From Diploscapter coronatus (taxonomy: Eukaryota > Nematoda > Chromadorea > Rhabditida > Rhabditidae): a stretch of 64,000 bases of DNA. Location of the stretch: contig OZ038423.1 of assembly GCA_964036155.1 (NCBI GenBank), forward strand, positions 17,623,249 to 17,687,248. Reading direction: 5' to 3'. Positions 23,735 to 34,900 of this stretch are shown piece after piece (position 1 is the first letter of the stretch; the number at the start of each line of letters is the position of its first letter). The translations under genes were made by a program, and so were the position numbers. The notes beneath the pieces are model-generated. The model worked only from the letters and a program-made list of their open reading frames with translations. It did not search any database and was not told the DNA's origin.

Positions 23735-24175
23735 TCAAAGGAGGTTCGGACAATGGCAAGTGTTCCGGATCCAAGCCAAACTTATATGGTGGATACACCC
23801 ATGAGCCCTAATCATAAAAATGGGGAGACTAGACCCCACCAACTTTTGTGAAGACACCACATGGTTATCTATTATGGTATGGAAGTGGTACCTCAGAAAC
23901 CAAAATTTAATGTCAATTTTCAAGAAAGATGATACGAGAATATTTTCATAGGTAGTCTGCCAAAATATGGTCTCAAATTGAAACTAGAGACATTATTATT
24001 TATTCCCATTCAATTTGGAGTCGATTGATACCCATCTTGGTATAGTACCACTCGGGTACCATATGGGTGGTATACCATGGACCCATATGATACATGATAA
24101 AGTGATAGCACGGTACTCTAAGAAGCAAAAATGAAGTATTGTCCTTAATCTGCTATGTCCCGAAAAGATCTTTCA
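23735..24175. repeat. Partial copy related to the 21.3-22.4 kb foldback
   Basis: ATGGTTATCTATTATGGTAT here matches ATGGTTATCTGTTATGGTAT near 21511 in the same orientation, and GATAAAGTGATAGCACGGTA here is the complement of TACCGTGCTATCACTTTATC near 21680. The copy also carries CCATATGG-type tetramers and lies about 0.5 kb downstream of the AIG1 pair. Confidence 0.6.
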
Positions 24176-24710
24176 ATTTGGTTTTATTTTACAAGTTATG
24201 AATTTTTAAACATTTTCATTGAAAAACCAACGTCTCTTCTCTCCTTCTCGCTCTTTGTTTCTTCACTCTTTTCGCTCACACAACGCACGATGGGGAGGGA
24301 ATTGAGAGAGTATTAGCGAGAAAGGCTAGAGTAAATGCATTCCTATACACCACTTGACGAAGCAGGTCCTCTCTCTTTGCAATGGCTCTGACGACCATTC
24401 CGTCGAGGAGAGAGCCGCCTCCCAGCACTGCAATGGAGCGACGACGCGACGTTGCAGGCGAACACAGCATTCTGCCTCTGGAAAATTGAAGGAGTCACGG
24501 AAAACCCACGAAACAACGAATGATGAATGAAAAGCGGGAAATGTGATAACAAAAACCACTTGGCAAAAATAAATCAGAAACAGTCGAGTGGCCCAAAATC
24601 ATTCGGGTCGCGTGTCTCGACAGCGAGCGGTCGGATCTGAACCTCCAGTGGATCGGATTTTGACTGGCCTTTCTGTCTGCAGCCCCACGCCCACAGCCAT
24701 CGACAGCAGC

Positions 24711-26700
24711 ATGATCAGACTCGGGCTGCTCATCGCCTTGGCAGGTTGCTGCATCTTCGGCCAGGTACAAAATATCGAAAATCTAGATTTTTTTTCTCGA
24801 AATCCTAAAATTTCAATTTCAGCCGGCCTCATCTGTGATGCCATCAGTGCCCTCGCCATGCAACACATCCACTCATCTCGACTGGATGTGCGACAATGCA
24901 CCCGACTGCGAAAATGGGCAGGTCAGTTGGCCGAGTGGAAGTCGGAATTCCGGCTCGATTATCGATTTGGAAAGGATATGTTTTCTTGATCGAAATTCTT
25001 AAAAGCGGAAAATTTTAAATTGACCGGTATTCAAACTGACGAAACTTTTCAAGAGATTTTTACCTTTCGATTCTTGTCAGCACTGCAGCACTGAAGGAAG
25101 AAGAAAGTCTTGAATGAAAAATGAGAAATTTGAACCAATCGACAATCGATCTTTGAAGAGTTCTGAGTGAATTCGGAAATTTAACTTCCCTCAATCAAAC
25201 ACAATCTCGATTCCGAAATTCAATAAAACGTGAGTTTTCAGTCTGACTGCAAAGGAACAGACATGCGTCAGCAGCACATCATCGACGGCTCGGTCATCTC
25301 GAACTGCACTGGCCAGGGCATCTTCCGCTGTCGCAGTCAACAACGCGGGCACCTACAACGACATCGGCGACTGCCCTGAGAAGGAGGACGAGGCGGAGCT
25401 CGGCAATGAGTGCAGGGAAAAGGGATGCTCTCATCAGTGTGATGACACCCCTTACGGTTAGTTTGGATAAAAAAAACGGAGTTTGAAAATAGAAGAATGA
25501 ACTTCATAAAATTTTCGATACATCTCCACATCGACCAAACCTTTTCTGAATGAATCAGCGCTTTCAAGTAAAAAAATAGGGGAAAAGTCGAGAAATTTCA
25601 TGCTCACTAACTTCATGATAATTTTGCAGGTGGACGAGTGCGCCGAGCACGGACATCTCCGTCAGCAGTACTGCGAGGACACGGTTGGAAAGTAAGGCAG
25701 ATTGAAGGAACTTCACAACCAAAACATTTCCAATGAGTGATTCTGAATTCCGGTGAAAAGCAAGTGGAAACGGAGAAAATAGTAGAGCTCTCTTTCACCG
25801 GGATCCAGTAACAGCCTTTCTAATTAATTAATGTTCGCAGCTTTCAATATTATTGGGGTGATAATGGGAAAATCAAGAACTTGGAATTTTGTCAGTCATT
25901 GTTTGGACTTCTCAAAAATCAATGTTTTAGTAAATCCATGTTTTGCAGGTACGAATGCAAGGGCTCTTCTGGATACGTGTTGGACAAGGACGGGCACAGT
26001 TCCAAGCTGGACAATGAGCAAGAGGGACTCTTCCACCTCAACCTCGGATTTGAGGTTAGCCTTTCTCAGAATAAGACCTTTCAAAATCGGACTATATAGA
26101 ATTCTTGCAATGTCGAATGAGCAGGGCTCAGTTTTTATCTTTCAAACTTGGTAATACCCACTTCTACTGTATGAAAAGTTTTTTTTTTGGTAGAATTCAA
26201 ACAATTCTTCCTGCATTCCCTCAGTCGGGGAAACTTTTTCTCTGAGAAATTTGAACGATGAACTAGATAAATTTCATTCTGCAAAAGTTAATCCAGAAAA
26301 ATTCAGGTTTCGTCGAAGCGACATGTTCCTCCCACTCTCTCCGTCTATCCCCAACAGGCTGTGGTATCGATATTCATCGGAGCTGTTATTCGTTCGAACA
26401 AACGAATTGCCGTCGTCATCACACTTCTTGCTATAACGCCACAGACACATGCAACGCTCTATTTCGACACGGACCAACTCGAATGGATTGGTTCAGCAAT
26501 AGAGGTAAGATGAAAACATTTGTTAAATGACTATTTTATATACGCGATCTTTTCAGGGAGTACTGTGGAAGCTTCTTGAACTCGACTCTTTTTATCGATG
26601 CATCCCACCTTCTCGAAAAGGCCTTAAGAAATTGTTCGTTTTGGCAGTCGACAAAATGAGAAAACGTTCTGCAGATCAAAATCTGCTTCAAATTGTTTAG
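24711..26700 (+). pseudogene. Degenerate LDL-receptor/LRP-like exons
   Basis: A signal-peptide-like start (MIRLGLLIALAGCCIFGQ) is spliced in phase to an LDL-receptor class A-like exon (DWMCDNAPDCENGQ), then SDCKGTDMRQQH, then EGF-like pieces (ECREKGCSHQCDDTPYG; VDECAEHGHLRQQYCEDTV; KYECKGSSGYVLDKDGHSS). The order matches the LDLa-EGF-EGF layout of lipoprotein receptors. Signs of decay: a frame change near 25330 within one exon, a phase mismatch at the 25457/25629 junction, and Gly or Ser where EGF cysteines belong (KGSSGY, GHSSKL). An open exon at 26358-26506 and one at 26559-26700 continue in phase but have no recognisable YWTD motif. Alternatively it is a real but diverged gene with assembly indels. 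Confidence 0.5.
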
Positions 26701-26810
26701 AACATACCATTTTAATTGTTGAAAGGTAAAGGGAGAAGTAAGGGGGAAGCCCGAGCGTAAAAAACTTATTTCTCCCTTTCAAGCGTCGAGTTCTCTGCAA
26801 ACCATCAGAC

Positions 26811-26907
26811 CAGAGCTGCTGAGACGAAGTTGAAATTTTCAAATTCGAAGTCGAAATCGAAGTTGGTCGTTAAAATTTTTCGAAGTCGAAACTTCGTCTC
26901 AGCTCTG
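26811..26907. mobile_element. 97-bp hairpin MITE
   Basis: It begins CAGAGCTGCTGAGACGAAGTT and ends AACTTCGTCTCAGCTCTG, inverted complements apart from one extra base. The interior repeats TTCGAAGTCGAA. CAG termini suggest a hAT-type origin, but no clear 8-bp duplication was found. Confidence 0.55.
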
Positions 26908-27179
26908 TTCCATATTCAATCATTTCTTTCTCTCAAAATTTTTTATCCATTTCAAAATATGTTCGTTCATTTCTTAATGCTTCTACGTCAGGGCCGTCCA
27001 TAAGTTGTTTCTGCTTTTCAAAATCCGAAAAACCCATCTCTTACCTAGCCATACTATTTCGTTCTTGCTGTTTTTTTCAAAATTATCTTCACTCTTCATT
27101 CTGTGTTTTATCAGTCGCTTTTTAAGCCAAATCGCACTTTTTTATCTTTCAAAATTGATTCCATCCAGTTTGAGTTCCC

Positions 27180-28026
27180 GCTTAGCGATTTCGTGGACGG
27201 CAAATTGTCGAGGAGAGGTATGTTTCTAAATTTTTAAATGATTTATCAAGCATAGGCTGACAGAATTCCATATTGAAAATTTCATTCTTTCCATTTTTGG
27301 TTTAAAATTATTTTGTGAATATTTTACTCCGAAAACTAGGATTTTTCATGAAAATTTTGTAGGACGTTTGGTAAAAAGAATTTCATTTCAGTGCGGGTAA
27401 TCGCACAGTGGAGGACAAAATCGTGAAGCGTGCTGAGTGCCGTCCCCTTGCGAGCCAGAACTACATGAAGATGAAGGTTGCGACTAGATGCTCAGGAGCA
27501 CCAAACCCAAACAGCAGGTCATTAACACGATCGATTAAGAGAATTTATATTACATCAACTCGAAAATTGAGTTTTGCAATTTTTGCTCTCGGAAAGCTAA
27601 ACGTTTCAAATTATCCTCAATTGGATGTAATTGATTTTCCTTGGCAAAAATCATTTTCATTCCATTTGCTATTAACTTGTACAATCATCACTAGCTTTCC
27701 AAATTAAGTTTTTCGTTATTTTTCTTGGATTGAAAAGGCAAATTTCAGGCGGAGAACAAATTCAAGCCAAAGTCGATCCACAAAGAGGATTTGGCTCGTC
27801 TGAAGCAGAAGGAGGGAGCCAAGACGGTCAGGTATGATTTTCTTATAAGACTAGACCTAGACTTGAAACCCCGAGTCAGGTTTAATCCAAGATTTTGAAG
27901 ATTTTAAATTCAGATCTAGGTTTAAGATTAACTTGAAATTTTTAACAACTGAAACTAACTGATTGCAGAGCGAACAGAGACGTGCTCATGAATGCGTTCT
28001 TCAAGAAATTCGAGAAACATCAGTAA
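27180..28026 (+). pseudogene. Partial TFIIF beta subunit (GTF2F2/RAP30)-like gene
   Basis: Exon 27392-27476 reads RTVEDKIVKRAECRPLASQN followed by YMKMK, which matches the strongly conserved VxRAECRPxxSxNYMxxK segment of TFIIF beta. Exon 27749-27831 is lysine-rich and joins in phase to 27969-28026, which starts the winged-helix region (ANRDVLMNAFFKKFEKHQ). Real TFIIF beta continues past FEKHQ with a YYxxxDLV helix; here a TAA follows at once, and no matching exon was found downstream. The N-terminal dimerisation half was not found either; a short upstream exon (to 27218) with FPLSDFVDGKLSRR may be a remnant. Known role of the family: RNA polymerase II initiation and elongation. Most likely a truncated duplicate. 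Confidence 0.55.
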
Positions 28027-28471
28027 TACCGGTCTGTTTTTCTTTTCTCTAATTTTTATTTTGACTTTCCAGTATGCAAAAGTTCATTTCTTAGTGAAAA
28101 TTTGAGGACTAGTATTTCTTTATCCCTGCAGACTTGAGAAATTTCGAATCGTGGTTAGCCGCAAGAAGCGAGATAGAATGCTTTATCAAGAGAAGGAAGA
28201 GACTCGTTTTATCTTTCGATAAGACACTCGCGTTTCATTCGTTTAACCTCGGTTCGAAAGTTCCCAAATCTGAGCCTCGGCATTTATCAATAGTTAATCA
28301 CCAATAACGGCTAATTGTCAACGGATTTTTTCTCTTCACATTTCAACCCCTAAATTCGTGGAAAATGAAAGTTATTTATTCTTTCCGGGTATGAAAAATG
28401 GGATTGAAAAAAGTAGATTTAGAAAGCAAGGATATCTTTTAATTGCGTAAGAATTCATGTTAAAATTTCAG

Positions 28472-28564
28472 GACGATCTGATTCTGCAATTCGACGTGGA
28501 GTTGCCCACTTCGTTGGACTGGGCAAACATCCGCAAGATCTCCGCCATTCTACCTGGAAAACGA
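28472..28564 (+). CDS. Isolated candidate exon, unrecognised
   Basis: Bounded by a TTTCAG acceptor and a GTAGGC donor, this 93-nt segment is open in one frame (DDLILQFDVELPTSLDWANI, then RKISAILPGKR). Its GC content is above its surroundings. No family is recognised. A second GC-rich open stretch follows at about 28875-29010 in other frames (DDDAEVFELTAGAAV), but the phases do not join. Both may be remnants, like their neighbours. Confidence 0.25.
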
Positions 28565-29818
28565 GTAGGCTTGATCTGTTTTGAATATCAATTTTCTGAA
28601 AGGTTAAGATGAAAAAATGCTATTTTTGAATACCCTGATAAATTTAGGAGAATCACTTTCCTCTTTTCTTTTACAATGATAAGGGTCAGCATGTAGACCG
28701 TAAGATATGACAAAATGATATAAGAAAAGATCTTATATCCCACCTTTTCTTATTCTATTAGCGCTATTTTTCCTGTTAAATCTTGCGATTTACAAAGTCG
28801 TGATAGGATAAAACTAATACGAAGAGAATATCAACACGTCGAAATGAATAAAAGTAGAAGTTGTTATCTTTCAGTTGAAGTGATGATTGACGACGACGCG
28901 GAGGTGTTCGAGCTGACAGCTGGCGCGGCAGTCCTCCCGCGGTCGCTATTCCGAGCACGGACATCACGGCGGCCCCCAAGCTGTTCAGTGGCAGCAGAGC
29001 TAAGTCACTCTAATCCGGTTCATCAATTACATATTTCCATTTCCTCGACTCGATGCTTGTAAACCCAACTTATATCTGAATAACGGCTATTGAAAAGACG
29101 GACTTTTTAAAACCCAAGATTCGAGATATTTTTCACTAAAATCATAAACCTTCGTTCCTTCCAAATGCTTTATTCGTAGAGTTGCCTTTGAACCATTCAC
29201 CGATTCAATTCAATCTGATGATATGTAGACCTCGAAATCGGATTTCCACCACAGGATAAACATTGAAGGTTTATCAAAAGATGAAATTTCCAGAGTTTAG
29301 AAAGTTTGTTTTGAAATAACCAATTTATTCATTTATTCGTTGTGATGCTTTCTCTTTTTCTTTTCCCCTCCATTTTCATTATTTCATCTTCTTTCTCTCA
29401 ATTTGTCCCTCCATTTTCTCTCCACGGGTTAGTGATGAATTTGATTTCTTTTTTTTATTTGAAAGACCTAGCTGAAAATTTCTCATTAAACTGTCCAATT
29501 TTGTCGAGATACTGTCTTTAAATTAGTTCTGAAGTTCCATGAAAATGGCAATCTTGTAAATTTTTGGACAGAAGGTATTCCTCCAAAATCATCCTGCGAC
29601 TACGATTGTTATCATTTTATCATGTTTTTTTTTAATGCGCAAAATAAATTCTCTCTGGTTGTTTTTCAAGACTTTTCATTTCAAAATTGTTGTTTTGCAT
29701 GTTGCAATTTCGAAAATAGTGCTCAACAAAAATTTGATTACATTATCATTTCTGAAAATCACTCATTTCCGATCGCTCATTTCGACTTCATTACCCAAAT
29801 CGTCCTGCCAGCAACCGG

Positions 29819-30098
29819 ATGAGCAAGGAGAAAAACAAGCCCTACGTGGTAAGTTTGACATAAAACAATCTTCAATTCGCAAGAAAACTTCGAAAAAAAT
29901 TCAAAGATCCAAAAACGATTCGATTTTTTGCGGCCACTCAACCAGTCCTCGAATTACGCAGTCGTTTCTCTGTACGCAGGACTTCAGGTCATGCTCCAGG
30001 CATCGTCCACTCAGGGGAAGGCAAGTTTGGCAGGGAAAAATGAAATGTCGCGAAAGAAAGGTTTTGTGAGAAAGATACCTGCTCAAAAGACAGAATGA
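29819..30098 (+). CDS. Candidate two-exon tail of an unknown protein
   Basis: An ATG at 29819 opens MSKEKNKPYV with a GTAAGT donor at 29849. A second stretch, open from about 29860, reads RFDFLRPLNQSSNYAVVSLY, then AGLQVMLQASSTQGKASLAG, and a basic end to a TGA at 30096-30098. I do not recognise it. The stop sits immediately before copy B of the 450-bp repeat, which would serve as its 3' UTR. The sequence is cleaner than its upstream neighbours, so it could be the real 3' end of a gene. Confidence 0.35.
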
Positions 30099-30105
30099 TG
30101 TCAAA

Positions 30106-30563
30106 TTATAAACTTTGGGGAAGAGTGATCGTATGTGCAAACTTGTCGTACTAAATCAGCCGGTTTTTCAAGCCGAATAGCATTTATATTTATTGAAATT
30201 TTATGCGCGAACTTAAATCTATAAATTTAGTCATTTTTATCCAATTTATTATTATTTCCAAGTTATCTTGAATTTCATTCAACTTCCATTTATGCAGCAT
30301 TTGTGATAAGGTTAATTTGCATTTGAGTTTTAAAAATTAAGTGCCATACCAGTGCTTACGTTACTCGAAAATTAGTGTTTAGCGAGAATGTTGAGAATAA
30401 ATAGTTTAAAGAAACTAATCGCTTGTTATTCTTTTCCGATGAAGACAAATTGACGATGAAACCATTATATGTGTGTAAAGGATGAGCAACATTAAGCTTC
30501 GGGAGTAGAGTTAATTTGAGCGATCAGGCGCTACTTCTCATTACTTAAAGATTCACTTCTTAA
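30106..30563 (+). repeat. ~450-bp direct repeat, copy B
   Basis: Near-identical copy of 23246-23700, 6.9 kb downstream in the same orientation. Differences are scattered substitutions and a few small indels, concentrated at both ends (for example TAAGCTTCGGGAG against TAAGCCTTTGAAG). It ends about 50 bp before the lipid-binding-protein gene and so may overlap that gene's promoter. Confidence 0.9.
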
Positions 30564-30610
30564 AACTATTCGATATGATATTGGAGCAGATAGGTATAGT
30601 GCATTAATCC

Positions 30611-31859
30611 ATGAAATTGTTCGAATTGCATTATCTTGCAGCCTTGGTGGCAATTATCTTCCCATTAGCCGTATCCTCGAACGATATTCTGCCGAAAGAG
30701 TTCTACGGTTCATTTATGCTGCAATATTCAGAAAACTATGACAAATTCGCGAAACATAATGGTAATGCAGAGAAAACTTTCTCTTTTAATTTGATCACAT
30801 TGATACAGGCATCACATGGATCCATCAAATAGCTGCGAAAAAAATTCCAACGATAAAGTATTTTGAACATGGCGCGGTACCTAATACGTACGTAATCAAA
30901 TATCAAATAATGATTATCTAAATTTAAAAGTTTCAGATTCAACTATTCGAAACGTATTGGGCCATTTATTATCCTTGACTTTTCATCGCTTAAACTGAAT
31001 ACTCCATTCTGGGATACTTTTGACAAGCGCGGGACAAATGCGGTTTAAAATTTTCAAGAGAATAATATTATTGACAGATATTAGTTAAATTGAAATATAA
31101 CTAAGATATATCGCTCATATCGTGGCATCGTTATCAATAAATAGTCTTACGAAGGGAATTTCAGAAGTGTCCGCCTCCGATTTGGCTGATGTTTCACTAT
31201 GAATGTACTTTGTCACGCTGATCACGGATCTGAAATCAATAAATGCAATGATGGACCCGCTGGCCTTGGGAATCCTGAACGCTTTTATAGTAGAGAAATA
31301 ATGTATGCTAATTTGAAATATCACCTTCACATGCAATTTCTTCATTGCACAAAAGCGGTTTTCGGGATTGCCGAGGCAAGCGAGACTACCATTGTGCTCT
31401 TTGACTTCGGGTTCGTCATCTACGTACTAAAATATCTTTATGGTGAAAAAGTCAGCCAAGTCGGAGGCGGACACTTATGAAAGTTCCCTTGTTAGAATTA
31501 TTTAAGAAACATCGTGACATTTTCTTGAGTTGTTTAGGCTTCATTATTTGCATCCAGATGATAATAACTCAGACGTGTCACAATATTTCTTAACTACCAA
31601 TTGAAATGGTCTAATATTGGGAAAATTAGAATATTTTAGCGAATATTTTACCTACAAAATAACACGCTGATCCACATCAAACGAAATCTCGACGTGCCTG
31701 GAATGGCTTCACAAATAACGTTCTATAATGTCGAAAAGGAGTTCGGTAAAGATTATTTAATAGAGGTAAAATATTTATGCTCAAGTTGAAATAGTTGTAT
31801 TCTTTCAGCACAAAACGAGAGGTGATTATGAGTGCAAAATATTCTATAAGCGACTCTGA
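30611..31859 (+). CDS. Secreted fatty-acid/lipid-binding protein (nematode LBP type)
   Basis: Five exons (30611-30761, 30809-30887, 30937-31042, 31640-31765, 31809-31859) join in phase to 170 aa. Residues 1-22 form a signal peptide (LAALVAIIFPLAVSS). The mature start LPKEFYGSFMLQYSENYDKF matches the FABP pattern LPxKFxGxFxLxxSENFDxx of nematode secreted LBPs such as As-p18. ITWIHQIAAKKIP, NNTLIHIKRNL, the penultimate strand FGKDYLIE and the C-terminal CKIFYKRL complete the calycin barrel. Known role: extracellular carriage of fatty acids or retinoids. Intron 3 carries a MITE and the 3' UTR a strong hairpin. Confidence 0.85.
31153..31490. mobile_element. MITE family 1, copy A (AAGGGAA termini)
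   Basis: Inverted ends: AAGGGAATTTCAGAAGTGTC at the left and, on the complementary strand at the right, AAGGGAACTTTCATAAGTGT, extending through CGCCTCCGA and a TGxxTTTCAC block (about 50 bp of arm). Lies in intron 3 of the lipid-binding-protein gene. A second copy is at 61493-61954. Open frames inside are not protein-like. Confidence 0.75.
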
Positions 31860-31950
31860 AAAATTTTGCGTCACTTTTATGGCGCTTTGGAAGCGCTTTA
31901 AAAGAGCTTCTAAAGCGCTTCCAAAAGTGCCGTAAAAGCGACGCAAAATC
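31860..31950 (+). other. Long hairpin in the LBP 3' UTR
   Basis: Immediately after the stop codon the sequence TTTTGCGTCACTTTTATGGC plus GCTTTGGAAGCGCTTT pairs with AAAGCGCTTCC plus GCCGTAAAAGCGACGCAAAA, giving an arm of about 35 bp with few mismatches and a loop of about 12 nt. It could be a short inverted-repeat transposon, a regulatory RNA structure, or a microRNA-like precursor. Confidence 0.55.
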
Positions 31951-34900
31951 TTTCCCTGAATGCATCTTCACTGACATTAAAATATTTAACCCCGAATTAT
32001 CGGGGAACGGTCTTTGCGCATAAAATGTGTATTTTACACAAAATATGTAGAGTTCCATAAAGAATAGTAACAGACTCATATAGGAAAATGATAGTGATAA
32101 GATTTAGGCTTGAGGAAGGCTGGAATAGGTATGGATAAGAGGGCAGGTTCCGGGTAGGGGGTAGTGTGAATAAAGTACTGTCTAATTCATCATACAGATA
32201 TTCATTTGAATTCCATTCAAACTCCAAAAGCCACTTGTTTCAATGAAAGAAAAATGTGGAATTAGCTTTTTACAATGTTCAGATATCACTTTTGTGCGCA
32301 ACGACATACATCCGAATTATTTTATCCATTTTCATATAGTGCATGTACAAAATAATAGCATCGATCTTAAAATTATAAATTTAGTACAAATGGCATAACC
32401 TTTTTTATTTTAATAAGAAATAATCATGAATTATTATGAAGTACTTTGTTCATAAATTTTTATACTTTGGCTCGAAATACAGGGTGCGTAAAGAGTTATT
32501 ATAATATTTCAATTCAAATAACCATAGAGATTGAATAATTCGGGCAATCAACTTGAGATTTTGTAAATTACTAAATCTACTCTATTACTAATAGAAAATA
32601 AATTTTATTCAAAAAATCTATTTATACTACAATAACTTTAATGAAGGTATAGATTGCAATTATGATTTTTTTTAAAAATACCTATTGGTAGATTTGCTCC
32701 ATAATTTATCATTATTGCAAGCTATTTCGTCATTTTCCATTATCGAATCGATCCATTTTTCTAATTGTAAGTGTTCCATAGGCTCTAAATAAATATTGAG
32801 CATTTTGACTTCAATTTATAGTAGCATAGTCAAATGGCTGTTTGACTGGCTTTGGCCTCCGAATTGCCTGCGTGAGTTGTCTCTGCTCGTTTGCAGCTAT
32901 TATTCTGGCTGTTTAGCTGCCTTCTCCTTCCCTTCTCAATCCCCTTTGCTTCTTTCCATGAGATGGCCCGTTTCCTTCGAATTTTTGCCATTTCTTCTAT
33001 TTTTCATTTATCCCCCAGAGATGGTCTTCTAGCACTTGGAGTCGCGAGTCCCCACCCCCAAAAACTAAACGGGAAACACAAAATGGCTGCAGATTTGTTG
33101 GCGCAACGACATGCAGGTTTACATATCCGAAATGTCCTATTTCAGTGTACAATTTGCAAGCATTTCCTTTCCTCAATAAGTAATACATTTCCTGTTTTGG
33201 CATTTGCATTCCCTTTCCCATGCAAGATCTCTCCTCTGCAATTTGTTTTGAGCCATATCCACCCTCGTTTCCATCTTTATCACTCCGTTTTACGAGTCGT
33301 CAAGATACAATTCTCGATTTTCCAGATTTTATGCGGAATTTATACTTCGAAAATATAAAGATGCACCAAAACTTTGGCAATTTCATAATTTAAACTATTT
33401 TTATTCATATTTAAATGGGTTTTAATGAGAAAAACCTTACTAGCTTACGACAAAACCTTAATTTTGATGGAATATTTATGCGTAAAAATTGTCTTAACTT
33501 TTGATCATCTTAAAAAATGGTTGTGACTTGGTTCGAATCGCACAGCTAAAGTGTTTAGAAATTTTGAGGGGAAAATCTATCTTCAGATTGGCGAGTTTCT
33601 TATTCATAGAGGGTGTGAAAAATATCTGCACTTAGAGTGGGGAGTGAAGGGAGTGAGATTCGTAGTTTTTCATTTGTTTGTGGCTGGGCTTTTCTGCATT
33701 TCTGGCTGAAATATTGGCCCCTTCAGATTTGTGGGAGAATGCCTCGAATGCGGCAGAAGAGAGGAGCGAAGAGGGGACAAATCTATGTAAATTCTGTGCT
33801 TAGAGTGAAAGATGTCCTGCTGAAATTCGGCATTTCTGCAGCTGTTCCGAAAATTCCTCTATCAAAATATTCTCGGTCTTCATTTCATATTCATCTTCGA
33901 CACAGCTCAAATCTTTACTTTACACTTCGAAATAAATTAATTAAATTCTCGAATATCTTCATTTCGACATGCAATTTGTGCAATTGTGCATAGCACGCGA
34001 ACTCTTTGAGAGTCAAAGACGCGTATCTTTGTTTGAGTGAAATTGAAGGAAATAGCACAGGGGGTGGGAAAATGTGAGGAGAGGAAGTCGTTGAGCTGCA
34101 TGAAATATGCAATGCGCAATGGCACTGCTGCTTTGCCCTGCCCTGCCCCTGCCTGCCCTCCTCACTACAGCCCATTTGCCCTGTCCTTCGTGCTTCAGCT
34201 TCTGCCCCTCTGCCTCGCCCCTTCGCTTCTTCGCTCTTTCAGCATCTAATGGCCAGCGAGTAATCCATTTATTTAGTTTCCCTCTTCCCCTTTTCCTTCT
34301 TTCTCTCTCTGCCTTTTCCGTCGTCTCCTTTTCAGCTGCTTGTTTTCACAGCTAATCTTCAATTTTCTCGTGCCAAAATACTCGATCACATGATCCAACG
34401 CGTAATTCTCCAGCTACTCATTAGAAGTCCTGTTCAATCATCTAGCTCTTGCCTTTCCCTTCCCTTCCCCTCACTCCCTTCCTTTCCCCTTACATCTGTT
34501 TCCTTTTCCGTAATCGATCTGCTTCTTTGCGTGTGTGGGAGTGCAGTCAGTGTTCTGCCATTTTCGTCTTCAGCCCCTTCCCCCAAACGTGCAGCTTTTC
34601 CTTCTTTCCACCCTACTCTTCTCCATCTGATTTGCCGTTCTTTCCTCGTCCTTGTTTGTGTCCGTCTAATTCTCGGTCTCTTCCCCATTTTGTCCCCGCC
34701 AATTCGGCAGTAGAAAAGCGTTTTCTTCGTTTCGGTCACTTTCAGTCAATTTGTGTCCTTATTCAGCAGCTTATACGCACTCTTTCAGCCGTGAATCATT
34801 GTTGCAGCGATAAACGGACGCATTTTCGTTCAATTTTCCTCTTTATTCTTCTCCTCCGAAAAGTTAAAGTTCATTCATCGATTTTCTTTCTTATTTCTCG

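Noticed and set aside
31199..31480. 93-codon plus-strand frame in the LBP intron
   Set aside because: Lies wholly inside a MITE with inverted ends, and the opposite strand is also open.
33480..33560. GGTTCGAATCGC, resembling a tRNA B box
   Set aside because: No matching A box, acceptor stem or anticodon arm could be folded around it.
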